From NCBI GenBank assembly GCA_003228415.1, contig QIDL01000325.1, forward strand, positions 1 to 14,838: 14,838 nucleotides of DNA, given 5' to 3'. The translations under genes were made by a program, and so were the position numbers. Numbering within the stretch: the stretch's first letter is position 1; each line of letters begins with the position of its first letter. Of the stretch, positions 1 through 7,756 are shown piece by piece. This DNA comes from Gammaproteobacteria bacterium (GTDB lineage Bacteria > Pseudomonadota > Gammaproteobacteria > Pseudomonadales > Azotimanducaceae). Under the pieces are notes generated by a model. That model saw nothing but the letters and a program-made list of their open reading frames with translations. It was not told where the DNA came from and ran no database searches.

Positions 1-1599
1 GTGGTCGTGGGAGGTGAAGTAGAAACCCCCTCGGTCCTTGTCGAAGAAGTGTTCGAGCGTTGCGTCGGCCAGGGCGCGAGCGAAGGCGGCATCCACTTCC
101 CGCCACTCGGCGCTGAGCAGGTTCAAGAGACCATTCAGCAGGTTGGCATAGTCATCCAGGTAGCCGGGGTGTCTTGCCTTGCCGTCCTTCCAGGTCGCCA
201 TGAGCCGTTCACCGTTCCAGAGCGCTCCGCGTAAGAAATCGGCGCACTGCCGGGCTGCCTGAATCCAGTCTTGCCGGCCGAGCACCACGCCTGCCCTGGT
301 AAGACCGCTGATGGCCAGCCCGTTCCAACCGGTGAGCACTTTGTCGTCGAGACCCGGTCGTACGCGATGCTCCCGTTCGGCAAAGAGCTTGGCTTTGGCG
401 CTGGCCAGTGCCGCATCTGCCTGTTGCCGGGAGAGGGAAACGCGCTCCACCACCGAGCGCCAGGCGTCGTATCGATGCAGATTCCATTTACCCTCGAAGT
501 TCGCCGGTTTGTCGATGCCGTAGAGAGTTTCCACCACCAGATATTCGGTGGGATCGAGCAGGCGCTTGATCTGGTCACGGCGCCACAGATAGAAAAGACC
601 TTCCTCGCCTTCCGAATCAGCATCGATTGCAGCGTAGAATCCACCCTCGGGGTGGCGCATCTCACGGAGCAACCATCCGACGGATTCCGAAACCGCGCTG
701 CTGAACAACTCATCCGGCCCGATGGACAAGGCGTCGGCATACAGACTGAGCAGCTGACCGTTGTCGTAGAGCATCTTTTCGAAGTGGGGGATCATCCACT
801 TTTTGTCCGTGGCGTAGCGGCAAAAGCCACCACCCAGGTGATCATAGATGCCTCCGCGAGCCATCTTGGTCAGGGTCGTCATGACCATATCCAGACTGCT
901 CCTGCGATCATGGCGCTGACCGCCGGTGTCTCTGAATGCCCAGTAGCGGAGCTCTCTGGCGACGGTAGTGGGCATGGGAAATTTCGGTGCCGAGCCGAAG
1001 CCTCCCTCCGCTGGATCATATTGAGCTTCCAGTGCAGCATGGGCTGCCTCGATGAGCTCTGATGCGGAAACCTCAGCCTCCGGCGTCTGCTCGTTCAATT
1101 TCTCGAGAATCTCCGAGATTCGATTGCCTTGCTCCGATAATGCGTCGCGTTCGGCGTTGAAGGTATCTCGGATGCGCATGAGCAGATCGGTGAATCCCGG
1201 CAGCTGGTAGCGGGGCGATCTGGGGAAGTAGGTGCCTGCAAAGAACGGTATCAAGGTCTCCGGGTCGAGAAACACCGTCAGAGGCCAGCCCCCGGTCTGC
1301 TGGGTCAGCAGTCGATGAGCAAGCTGGTATACCTTATCCAGATCCGGGCGTTCCTCTCGATCGACCTTGATGTTCACGAAGTTCTCGTTCATGACTGCAG
1401 CCGTGGCTGGATCTTCGAAGGATTCGTGGGCCATCACATGGCACCAGTGGCAGGCGGAATAGCCGATGGACAAAAGGATCGGCTTTCCCGAGTCCCTCGC
1501 CGTGCCGATTGCCTGGTCGTCCCATGGCTGCCACTCCACGGGATTTTCGGCATGTTGCTTGAGATAGGGGCTGGTCTCGGACTGAAGTCGATTGCTCAT
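1..1599 (-). CDS. Thioredoxin domain-containing protein, DUF255/YyaL (SPATA20-like) family, 3' end missing
   Basis: The minus strand is open from an ATG at 1599 to the left edge, giving 533 residues without a stop; the family usually runs to about 670-690, so roughly the last fifth is missing. The N-terminus has the family opening TSPYLKQHAENPVEW, then a thioredoxin-like CHWC motif (C50, C53) inside SACHWCHVMAHESFED and the VDREERPD motif. Downstream are EGGFGSAPKFP, EKMLYDNGQLL, GGFYAAIDADSEGEE and DDKVLTGWNGLAISGL, which mark the N-acylglucosamine epimerase-like (alpha/alpha)6 barrel. I checked the frame line by line and saw no frameshift. AGGA eight bases before the ATG supports the start. 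The cellular role of this family is not well established. A redox or disulfide function is suggested by the CxxC, but that is inference. It is transcribed divergently from rppH. Confidence 0.93.
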   Translation of the reverse strand, partial: MSNRLQSETSPYLKQHAENPVEWQPWDDQAIGTARDSGKPILLSIGYSACHWCHVMAHESFEDPATAAVMNENFVNIKVDREERPDLDKVYQLAHRLLTQQTGGWPLTVFLDPETLIPFFAGTYFPRSPRYQLPGFTDLLMRIRDTFNAERDALSEQGNRISEILEKLNEQTPEAEVSASELIEAAHAALEAQYDPAEGGFGSAPKFPMPTTVARELRYWAFRDTGGQRHDRRSSLDMVMTTLTKMARGGIYDHLGGGFCRYATDKKWMIPHFEKMLYDNGQLLSLYADALSIGPDELFSSAVSESVGWLLREMRHPEGGFYAAIDADSEGEEGLFYLWRRDQIKRLLDPTEYLVVETLYGIDKPANFEGKWNLHRYDAWRSVVERVSLSRQQADAALASAKAKLFAEREHRVRPGLDDKVLTGWNGLAISGLTRAGVVLGRQDWIQAARQCADFLRGALWNGERLMATWKDGKARHPGYLDDYANLLNGLLNLLSAEWREVDAAFARALADATLEHFFDKDRGGFYFTSHDH

Positions 1600-1629
1600 G
1601 AACGCTATCCTGCCATCGTCAGGGCCTGG

Positions 1630-1658
1630 TTGGTAATCTTCTGAACTTTAGGGTTCAA
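1630..1658 (-). promoter_or_regulatory. Possible sigma-70 promoter for the DUF255 gene
   Basis: Read on the minus strand, TTGAAC (1658-1653) is followed after 17 bases by TACCAA (1635-1630), about 30 bases upstream of the 1599 ATG. The -35 is good and the -10 is weak. The same bases read on the plus strand give TTGGTA (1630-1635) and TTCAAT (1654-1659) with an 18-base spacer, which could serve rppH. Overlapping divergent promoters are therefore possible. This rests on pattern matching only. Confidence 0.25.
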
Positions 1659-1680
1659 TCCGGTTAAGAGGGCAGATTCT

Positions 1681-1685
1681 AAGGA
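1681..1685 (+). promoter_or_regulatory. Ribosome binding site deciding the rppH GTG start
   Basis: AAGGA lies eight bases before the GTG at 1694. It supports the non-ATG start, which also gives the expected N-terminus DADGFRPNVGIVL. Confidence 0.7.
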
Positions 1686-1693
1686 CGGGTTTC

Positions 1694-2230
1694 GTGGTAG
1701 ATGCGGACGGTTTTCGGCCTAACGTCGGAATCGTTTTGAGTAACAACCGGGGTCAGGTGCTCTGGGCTCGTCGCCTGGGTGGCCGGGATGCCTGGCAGTT
1801 TCCGCAGGGCGGGATCGATGACCGTGAATCGGTAGAAGACGCTCTGTTTCGAGAGCTCTTCGAAGAAGTTGGCCTCGAATCGAATCACGTGGAAATTCTC
1901 GCTCGCACCAGCGGCTGGCTACGCTATCGGCTTCCGCAGCGCATGCGCCGACATAACTCGTCTCCGGGCTTCGTTGGTCAGAAGCAGAAATGGTTTCTGC
2001 TCCGCATGCTCTCGGAGGATGCCCCGGTCGCGGTGGATAAAACCGACAGGCCCGAATTCGACCACTGGCGCTGGGTCAGCTACTGGTATCCGGTGGGACA
2101 GGTCGTAGACTTCAAACGCGATGTCTACCGGCGCGCGCTGAAAGAACTGGCACCCTCTCTGCGATTCGATTGTTGCTCCGCCGATAGCCCGAGCGATCGC
2201 CTGAGTGATCGCGTGGACGGGGCTCGCTGA
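1694..2230 (+). CDS. rppH: RNA pyrophosphohydrolase RppH (Nudix hydrolase)
   Basis: RppH removes pyrophosphate from the 5' triphosphate end of transcripts in the cytoplasm, which opens them to RNase E decay. The 178-residue protein aligns by eye with E. coli RppH throughout: FRPNVGIVL, WQFPQGGID, the full Nudix box from G39 to L61 (E45, R53-E54, E57-E58, G60), GQKQKWFLL, PEFDHWRWVSYWYPV and FKRDVYRR. The start is GTG at 1694, supported by the upstream AAGGA and by the match to the E. coli N-terminus. The last ~25 residues are a variable tail containing the short repeat SDRLSDR and do not look conserved. The stop lies only five bases before the ptsP ATG, so the two genes are probably cotranscribed, as in E. 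coli. Confidence 0.97.
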   Translation: MVDADGFRPNVGIVLSNNRGQVLWARRLGGRDAWQFPQGGIDDRESVEDALFRELFEEVGLESNHVEILARTSGWLRYRLPQRMRRHNSSPGFVGQKQKWFLLRMLSEDAPVAVDKTDRPEFDHWRWVSYWYPVGQVVDFKRDVYRRALKELAPSLRFDCCSADSPSDRLSDRVDGAR

Positions 2231-2235
2231 GCAGC

Positions 2236-4518
2236 ATGCTCAATACCTTACGGAGTATTGTTCAGGATGTGGTAGGTGCCGCCTCTTTCAGGGCTGCGCT
2301 GGACATACTCGTGCACGATGTTCGAGGTGCGCTGGGGACGGAAGTCTGCTCGGTCTACCTGATGAATCGCGCGCAGGATCGCCTGTTGTTTGCAGCCAAT
2401 GAAGGGCTCAACACGGATTCGGTAGGCCAGATCAGTCTGGCTGTGAATCAGGGCCTGGTCGGCCTGGTGGCAGAACGGGCCGAACCCATCAATTTGAACA
2501 ACGCCACCGTTCATCCAAGGTTCTACCTGATCCCGGAGATTGGCGAAGAAGCCTTCCACGCATTTCTGGGTGTCCCGGTGATTCATCACAGACAGGTACT
2601 CGGTGTGCTGGTAGTGCAGCAACGGGAACGGCGCAAGTTCGACGAAAGCGAAGAAGCTTTTCTGGTCACGCTGTCTGCCCGGCTCGCCACCGAAGTTGCC
2701 CACGCGGATGCCACTGGCGAGATGGAAGGCCTTTTCGACAGCGACACCGGGTCGGTGTTGGAGCGGCCCGATGCCATGTTCAAGGGGGTTGGGGGCACGC
2801 CCGGCATCGGCATAGGGATTGCCGTGGTGGTGCAACCGCCCGCCAACCTTGAAGCGGTTGCAGACAAGGCTTCCGACGATGTGACGACGGAACTGCAGGT
2901 GCTGGACCGTGCCCTCAACATGGTTCGCGATGACATCCGGCGGATCAGTGAACAATTCGCCGCCAGTCTGCCGCCGGAGGAACTGGCCCTGTTCGACGTC
3001 TATCTGCATATGCTCGACGAAAATGCTCTGGCTGGTGACATTCGTGAGCGGGTGCAGAAAGGCTCATGGGCTCAGGGCGCACTCAAGCAGGTGATTTACG
3101 AGCACGTTCAGCGATTCGAGGACATGGAGGATCCCTATCTCCGGGAGCGGGGCGCGGACGTCAAGGATCTGGGCTTGAGAGTGCTCGCCTACCTGCAGGA
3201 CATCCGAGCCAAGAAAACTCATTTCCCGGACAGCACCATTCTGGTGGGAGAAGAAGTAACGGCGGGGATGCTGGCGGACATTCCCACCGACAAGCTCAAA
3301 GGCATTGTTTCTGTGCGTGGCTCAGTGACTTCGCATGTCGCGATCCTTGCCCAGTCACTCGACATTCCGGCGGTGATGGGAGCGGTCGACCTCCCCATCC
3401 TGAGCATCGACAACCGGCCGCTCATCGTCGACGGCTTCTACGGCGAGGTGTTCTGCAACGCGTCGGCACAGACGGTGAAGCAATTTCAGGAGCTGATAGC
3501 CAGTGAGCAGGAGTTTTCCGAGGAGCTCGAAGAGCTGAAAGAGCTCAAAGGGGTCACTCTGGATGGCTGGCGTGTCGGGCTCTGGGTCAACATCGGACTG
3601 ACCGGGATCGGGCGTTCGCTGGATCGGGGTGCCGAAGGAATCGGGCTGTTTCGCACAGAAATTCCCTTCATGACCAAGGAGCGGTTTCCCAGCGAAGAGG
3701 AACAGCGGGTGATCTATCGGGAGCACATGGTGGCATTTGAGCCCAAGCCCGTGACCATGCGCACCCTCGATGTCGGCGGGGACAAGGCGCTGTCTTACTT
3801 TCCGATCAACGAGGAAAATCCGTTTCTCGGCTGGCGCGGGATTCGCGTCACACTGGACCATCCGGAGATTTTCATGGTGCAGGCGCGGGCCATGCTCAAA
3901 GCCAACGAGGGGCTCAAAGGCGATCTCAGGATCATGCTGCCCATGATTACCAGCATTTCCGAAGTCGAGGAGGCAATGGCTCTGGTGGCGCGGGCGCACC
4001 GGGAAGTGCTGGAAGAAGGGGTGGACGTGAAGCAGCCCCAGGTTGGTGTGATGATCGAGGTTCCTGCCGCTGTCTATCAGGCGCGGCGTCTTGCCGGGAT
4101 GGTGGATTTTCTGGCCGTGGGCTCCAATGATCTGACCCAGTACATGCTGGCCGTAGACCGCAATAATCCGCGGGTGGCCGACCTCTACCAGGAGACTCAT
4201 CCGGCGGTTCTGTGCGCACTCAGGGAGGTCGCCAAGGCGGCGTCAGCAGAGCATACCTATCTGGGTATCTGCGGCGAGCTGGCGGGCAACCCGATCGGCG
4301 CGGTGCTGCTGATGGCCATGGGTTATCACGTGTTGTCCATGAACTCCACCAACCTGCCAAAAGTGAAATGGGTTATTCGTAACATCAAACGTTCGGATGC
4401 CAGGCGCATGCTGGCACGAGTACTGCGCATGGATACCCCGCAGGAAGTACAGCGGTTCATGCGTCAGCAGCTGCTTGATGCGGGTCTCGGACGGGTGCTG
4501 CCGACCCATCACGAATAG
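2236..4518 (+). CDS. ptsP: Phosphoenolpyruvate-protein phosphotransferase PtsP (enzyme I-Ntr)
   Basis: PtsP is the first enzyme of the nitrogen phosphotransfer system: it autophosphorylates from PEP and passes the phosphate to NPr (PtsO), then to EIIA-Ntr (PtsN). The 760-residue protein has a GAF sensor domain (about residues 17-160), which distinguishes it from sugar-PTS enzyme I. After that come the EI N-terminal helical domain (about 185-310) and the swivelling phosphohistidine domain with H367 in SVTSHVAILA. The C-terminal TIM barrel shows GIGLFRTEIPFM, RTLDVGGDKAL, LGWRGIRVTLDHPEIF, VGVMIEVPAAV and VGSNDLTQYMLAVDRNN. The catalytic cysteine is C679 in GICGELAGNP. All expected catalytic residues are present. 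No clear Shine-Dalgarno sequence precedes the ATG, so coupling to rppH translation is likely. In E. coli GAF-bearing PtsP responds to glutamine; the same here is inference. Confidence 0.97.
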   Translation: MLNTLRSIVQDVVGAASFRAALDILVHDVRGALGTEVCSVYLMNRAQDRLLFAANEGLNTDSVGQISLAVNQGLVGLVAERAEPINLNNATVHPRFYLIPEIGEEAFHAFLGVPVIHHRQVLGVLVVQQRERRKFDESEEAFLVTLSARLATEVAHADATGEMEGLFDSDTGSVLERPDAMFKGVGGTPGIGIGIAVVVQPPANLEAVADKASDDVTTELQVLDRALNMVRDDIRRISEQFAASLPPEELALFDVYLHMLDENALAGDIRERVQKGSWAQGALKQVIYEHVQRFEDMEDPYLRERGADVKDLGLRVLAYLQDIRAKKTHFPDSTILVGEEVTAGMLADIPTDKLKGIVSVRGSVTSHVAILAQSLDIPAVMGAVDLPILSIDNRPLIVDGFYGEVFCNASAQTVKQFQELIASEQEFSEELEELKELKGVTLDGWRVGLWVNIGLTGIGRSLDRGAEGIGLFRTEIPFMTKERFPSEEEQRVIYREHMVAFEPKPVTMRTLDVGGDKALSYFPINEENPFLGWRGIRVTLDHPEIFMVQARAMLKANEGLKGDLRIMLPMITSISEVEEAMALVARAHREVLEEGVDVKQPQVGVMIEVPAAVYQARRLAGMVDFLAVGSNDLTQYMLAVDRNNPRVADLYQETHPAVLCALREVAKAASAEHTYLGICGELAGNPIGAVLLMAMGYHVLSMNSTNLPKVKWVIRNIKRSDARRMLARVLRMDTPQEVQRFMRQQLLDAGLGRVLPTHHE

Positions 4519-4535
4519 CGGCCGCCTACCTTATG

Positions 4536-4568
4536 AACCTCTGACCAATTCCCGAAAGCTCAGAGGTT
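4536..4568. terminator. Inverted repeat at the convergent ptsP/NRDE junction
   Basis: A perfect 9-base inverted repeat, AACCTCTGA (4536-4544) and TCAGAGGTT (4560-4568), with a 15-base loop lies between the ptsP stop and the stop of the oppositely oriented NRDE gene. The position suits a bidirectional terminator. Only short, interrupted T/A stretches flank it, so it is not a classic rho-independent terminator. Confidence 0.45.
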
Positions 4569-4577
4569 CCCTTAATT

Positions 4578-5378
4578 TCAGTGCGCCTCTTTGCGGCGAC
4601 TACCGCGACGAGTTCGATTGATCTCGATTCGGAACTCGATACGGTCGCTGGCAATTCCGCCGGGCAGGTAGACCTGCTCGGTGAATTCGATGGTGGCCGG
4701 GTTGCCGGGAGTTTTTTCAAAGATCACTGCGGTGCTGGCCCTGGTGCCATACTCTTCGCCGCGTATGAAACAAGGCGCCGCACGACGCTCCAGTTCGATA
4801 GGTCGACCACGCTTCGGCAGCAGCTCATCTGCCGGTTGCTTGTCGTTCCTGAGGAGATCGATCAGCTCGTCGGATCCTCCGTTGTTGGCTACGATGTGTG
4901 CCAGAGCCCTGGTTCCAGAAACTACTTTAGGCCAGGTTGCGCCCAGCTCTGCGTTGGCGAGCCCGTATACGCCGGCGTGCAGATCCCGGGTAGTTCCCCG
5001 GTTGGATGTGTAGACCAGCCTTTCGCCGTCGAACAGCAACAGGTTGAAGCCGCGATAGTCCGGGCCATGGATTCGTAGTGCGTAGTCATGGGCCCGGACA
5101 TCCGTTCTCAGAAACCGTTCGACGAGTTCCCCGCGGGACTTTTCCGCCAGCTCGTTCGGTGCGTCTTCGGCAAAGTTGGTCACCGTCGCAAAGCGGCCAG
5201 AGGTCGTCACTCCCAGCCAGGTACCCCCGGCCTCGAGATCTCTGCCTGCCAGCAATTCCGGCGCCTCTTGCCAATGGTGTGCGCTCTTCGCAGGTCGCGC
5301 GTAGAATTCGTCCCGGTTCGCGGCGACCACGAGCGGCCTCTGAGACTCAGGGTCGAAGGCGAACAGGACGAGACACAT
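4578..5378 (-). CDS. NRDE family protein (TANGO2-like)
   Basis: The 266-residue protein has the defining N-terminus of the family: MCLVLFAF with cysteine at position 2, then AANRDEFYARP, with the NRDE motif at residues 21-24. Further matches are LLAGRDLEAGGTWLGVTTSGRF, the ATVTNF segment and SRGELVERFL. I chose the ATG at 5378 rather than an upstream in-frame ATG at 5429 because the conserved Met-Cys start falls exactly there; family members belong to the Ntn-hydrolase-like fold and rely on that N-terminal cysteine. The eukaryotic member TANGO2 has been linked to haem trafficking, but the bacterial role is not settled. The gene is antisense to its neighbours ptsP and lgt, breaking an otherwise one-directional cluster. 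The extreme C-terminus (RRGSRRKEAH) is very basic. Confidence 0.92.
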   Translation of the reverse strand: MCLVLFAFDPESQRPLVVAANRDEFYARPAKSAHHWQEAPELLAGRDLEAGGTWLGVTTSGRFATVTNFAEDAPNELAEKSRGELVERFLRTDVRAHDYALRIHGPDYRGFNLLLFDGERLVYTSNRGTTRDLHAGVYGLANAELGATWPKVVSGTRALAHIVANNGGSDELIDLLRNDKQPADELLPKRGRPIELERRAAPCFIRGEEYGTRASTAVIFEKTPGNPATIEFTEQVYLPGGIASDRIEFRIEINRTRRGSRRKEAH

Positions 5379-5494
5379 GGTGTTGGCTGTGGGGTCTTTC
5401 AGATTGACTACGGGCAGCGAGTGTATCAAACGCGGCGAACGCTCTGATGAGAAAATACTGCTGAGCAGAGCACCGCAAAATTTAGAGGAAGTTC
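5379..5494. promoter_or_regulatory. Divergent intergenic region between the NRDE gene and lgt
   Basis: These 116 bases must hold the promoters of both the NRDE gene (minus) and lgt (plus) unless lgt is read from further away. On the plus strand TTGACT (5404-5409) is followed by TATCAA (5424-5429), but the 14-base spacer is too short for a confident call. On the minus strand the TTGATACACT stretch could be an extended -10. I cannot assign either promoter firmly. Confidence 0.3.
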
Positions 5495-6343
5495 ATGTAT
5501 TACCCGGCCATCGATCGCATCATTTTTTCAATAGGCCCTCTGGCCATACGCTGGTACGGCCTGGCGTATCTGTGCGCCTTCGGCATGTGCTGGTGGCTTG
5601 GCAAGATCAGAGCGTCTCGCCCGGGTAGCGGTTGGGATGCGCAGGCGGTGTCCGATGTGGTGTTCTACGGTGCGGTGGGCGCCGTGCTGGGTGGTCGGCT
5701 TGGCTACGTGTTCTTCTACGGCGTCGAACAGTTTCTTCGCGATCCGCTCTGGCTGCTCAGAATCTGGGACGGTGGCATGTCATTTCATGGCGGCTTGCTG
5801 GGGGCGCTGGCTGCTCTTTGGTGGTATGGCCGGCGTACATCGAGAAGTTTGTTACAGGTCAGCGATTTCGTCACGCCGCTGGTCCCTCTCGGTCTGGGTT
5901 TCGGTCGCCTGGGTAACTTCGCCAATACCGAGTTACCGGGCCGGGCCACCGATTCCGTCTTCGGAATGATTTATCCTTGCGCGGCGGACGCCATCCGTGC
6001 CATCAACCCCCTGTGCACCGGTCAATGGGAAACCTTTGCCCGACATCCTTCACCGCTCTACCAGGCCTTTACCGAAGGCCTGGTGCTGTTTACCGTGGTC
6101 TGGCTGGTGTCGATGAAACCGCGTCGTGTAGGGGTGGTGTCGGGGGTGTTTCTCGGCAGTTACGGAGGGTTGCGCTTTTTCACCGAATTTTTCCGCCTGC
6201 CGGACAGCCATCTGGGCTTCATCGCTTTCGACTGGCTCACCATGGGCCAACTGCTGTCGCTCCCCATGCTGGTCGCTGGTATCCTGATGGTCTTCTATGC
6301 CAACCGGCAGTCAGACCCGGCCAGCACCCCCGGTACCAGATGA
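5495..6343 (+). CDS. lgt: Prolipoprotein diacylglyceryl transferase Lgt
   Basis: Lgt is an inner-membrane enzyme that moves a diacylglyceryl group from phosphatidylglycerol to the lipobox cysteine of prolipoproteins, the first step of lipoprotein maturation. The 282-residue polytopic protein starts at an ATG preceded by AGAGGA five to ten bases upstream. Diagnostic segments are IRWYGLAY near the N-terminus, GGRLGYVFFY, DGGMSFHGGLLGAL containing H98 (the H103 equivalent of E. coli), and the Lgt signature GRLGNFANTELPGR with R138, N141 and E146. A C-terminal segment, YGGLRFFTEFFRLPD, also matches the family. Its stop overlaps the thyA start (ATGA), so the two are translationally coupled, the same pairing as in E. 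coli. Confidence 0.97.
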   Translation: MYYPAIDRIIFSIGPLAIRWYGLAYLCAFGMCWWLGKIRASRPGSGWDAQAVSDVVFYGAVGAVLGGRLGYVFFYGVEQFLRDPLWLLRIWDGGMSFHGGLLGALAALWWYGRRTSRSLLQVSDFVTPLVPLGLGFGRLGNFANTELPGRATDSVFGMIYPCAADAIRAINPLCTGQWETFARHPSPLYQAFTEGLVLFTVVWLVSMKPRRVGVVSGVFLGSYGGLRFFTEFFRLPDSHLGFIAFDWLTMGQLLSLPMLVAGILMVFYANRQSDPASTPGTR

Positions 6344-7134
6344 AGCAGTATCTCGATCTCATTCGTCATGTCCGGGACAACGGGGTCTATCGGGGCGATC
6401 GTACCGGCACCGGGACCTATAGCGTATTCGGCGATCAACTGCGCTTTGATCTCAGCGATTCCTTTCCGCTGATGACGACAAAAAACGTCCCGTTGCGCCT
6501 CATTGTTCACGAGCTGCTGTGGTTTCTGATGGGTAGCACCAACATCCAGTATCTGCTCGATAACAACGTGCATATCTGGGACGAGTGGGCGGACGAGGAC
6601 GGCAACCTGGGCCCGGTATATGGTTCACAGTGGCGGTCCTGGCCAACGCCCGAAGGTGGCTCCATCGATCAGATTGAAAATGTGGTCGCCAGCATCAAGT
6701 GCAATCCCGAATCCCGACGGCACATTGTCAGTGCCTGGAACGTGGCGGAGGTGGATACCATGGCGCTGCCCCCCTGCCATACCTTGTTTCAGTTTTACGT
6801 GGCAGAAGGCAGGCTGAGCTGCCAGCTCTATCAGCGCAGTGCCGATCTGTTTCTCGGTGTGCCGTTCAACATCGCTTCCTATGCGCTGCTGACTCTGATG
6901 ATTGCTCAGGTCTGTGGCCTCGAGCCCGGGGAATTCGTGCATACCTTTGGCGATGCGCACCTGTATGCGAACCATCTGGATCAGACCAACAAGCAGCTCC
7001 GCCGCAATCCCAAGGAACTACCGACAATGCGACTCAATCCCGAAGTGAAGGACATCTTCGGCTTCGTGATTGACGATTTCGAGCTATCGGGTTATGAACC
7101 CGACCCCGCTATCAAAGCCCCCATCGCGGTCTGA
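6340..7134 (+). CDS. thyA: Thymidylate synthase ThyA
   Basis: ThyA methylates dUMP to dTMP using 5,10-methylene-tetrahydrofolate and releases dihydrofolate. The start is the ATG at 6340, which overlaps the lgt stop and gives 264 residues, the same length as E. coli ThyA. A longer reading frame extends upstream through lgt, but it would add 121 residues that belong to no known ThyA. Visible signatures are RTGTGTYSVFG, the catalytic C146 in LPPCHTLFQFYV, QLYQRSADLFLGVPFNIASYALL, GDAHLYANHLDQ and the C-terminal ending PIKAPIAV-type tail (AIKAPIAV). All key active-site positions appear intact. It sits between lgt and folA; dihydrofolate made here is the substrate of the next gene product. Confidence 0.98.
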   Translation: MKQYLDLIRHVRDNGVYRGDRTGTGTYSVFGDQLRFDLSDSFPLMTTKNVPLRLIVHELLWFLMGSTNIQYLLDNNVHIWDEWADEDGNLGPVYGSQWRSWPTPEGGSIDQIENVVASIKCNPESRRHIVSAWNVAEVDTMALPPCHTLFQFYVAEGRLSCQLYQRSADLFLGVPFNIASYALLTLMIAQVCGLEPGEFVHTFGDAHLYANHLDQTNKQLRRNPKELPTMRLNPEVKDIFGFVIDDFELSGYEPDPAIKAPIAV

Positions 7135-7136
7135 GT

Positions 7137-7652
7137 GTGGATATCTCGCTGATCTGGGCGATGGCGGACAACGGCGTCATCGGTCGCGGAAATTCACTAC
7201 CCTGGCGACTACCCCGGGACATGCAGTTTTTCATGGCGGCGACCATGGGCAAGCCGGTGATCATGGGGAGAAAGACCTTCGAATCCATGAAGGCACCGTT
7301 GTCAGGGCGGACCAATATCGTCATGACTCGCGATCAGACCCGTCAGAGGTCTCTCCCCGAAGGGGTGAAGGTGGCGGGTAACTTTGCCGAAGCATTGAAA
7401 GTAGCCAGAGCCCAGTGCGAGGTGGATGGCGTCCGCGAAATCATGGTTGCCGGTGGTGCAGAGATCTACCGTCTCGGTCTTGCCGTGGCGACTCGCCTGT
7501 ATGTCACCAGAGTGCAGGCTGAGGTGGACGGCGATACCTACTTCCCGGAAGTGGATTGGTCCTCGTGGGAGGTCGCCCGGATAGAGTCGTTCGATGCTGA
7601 CGCCAGACACAGCCATCCGTTCAGCATCAGCGTCTACAACCGATCGGTCTGA
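7137..7652 (+). CDS. folA: Dihydrofolate reductase FolA
   Basis: FolA reduces dihydrofolate to tetrahydrofolate with NADPH, closing the cycle opened by ThyA; it is the target of trimethoprim. The 171-residue protein starts with a GTG two bases after the thyA stop. It shows the classic order ISLIWAMADNGVIGRGNSLPW, then LPRDMQFF with catalytic acid D28 (D27 in E. coli), GKPVIMGRKTFESM, LSGRTNIVMTRD and the dinucleotide-binding VAGGAEIY. Length is close to chromosomal single-domain reductases (about 160-170). The 2-base gap implies coupling to thyA. The adjacency of thyA and folA is common in bacteria, although in E. coli they are unlinked. Confidence 0.97.
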   Translation: MDISLIWAMADNGVIGRGNSLPWRLPRDMQFFMAATMGKPVIMGRKTFESMKAPLSGRTNIVMTRDQTRQRSLPEGVKVAGNFAEALKVARAQCEVDGVREIMVAGGAEIYRLGLAVATRLYVTRVQAEVDGDTYFPEVDWSSWEVARIESFDADARHSHPFSISVYNRSV

Positions 7653-7695
7653 TTAGTGCCCGGAGACAATGTGCCGGCAGAGGGGCAGGGTCGAT

Positions 7696-7724
7696 TTGAC
7701 CTGGGTTCGGGGGTTTCATAGCGT
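7696..7724 (+). promoter_or_regulatory. Possible promoter upstream of the S9 peptidase gene
   Basis: TTGACC (7696-7701) is followed after 17 bases by TAGCGT (7719-7724) in the 104-base gap between folA and the peptidase gene. The -35 matches well and the -10 is weak. No terminator is visible after folA, so read-through from lgt-thyA-folA is equally possible. Confidence 0.3.
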
Positions 7725-7756
7725 AACGAGTTCTACGATGTTGATGTGAGGTAACG

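Noticed and set aside
271..1062. A 263-codon plus-strand frame
   Set aside because: It is antisense to the continuous, motif-rich DUF255 reading frame on the minus strand.
3355..4200. A 281-codon minus-strand frame over ptsP
   Set aside because: It is antisense to the conserved PtsP barrel and has an unlikely His/Pro-rich composition.
5379..5429. A 17-residue N-terminal extension of the NRDE protein
   Set aside because: The family starts with Met-Cys, which falls at 5378.
5977..6339. A 121-residue N-terminal extension of ThyA
   Set aside because: It runs through lgt in another frame; the ATG at 6340 gives exactly the 264-residue ThyA length with C146 at the expected number.
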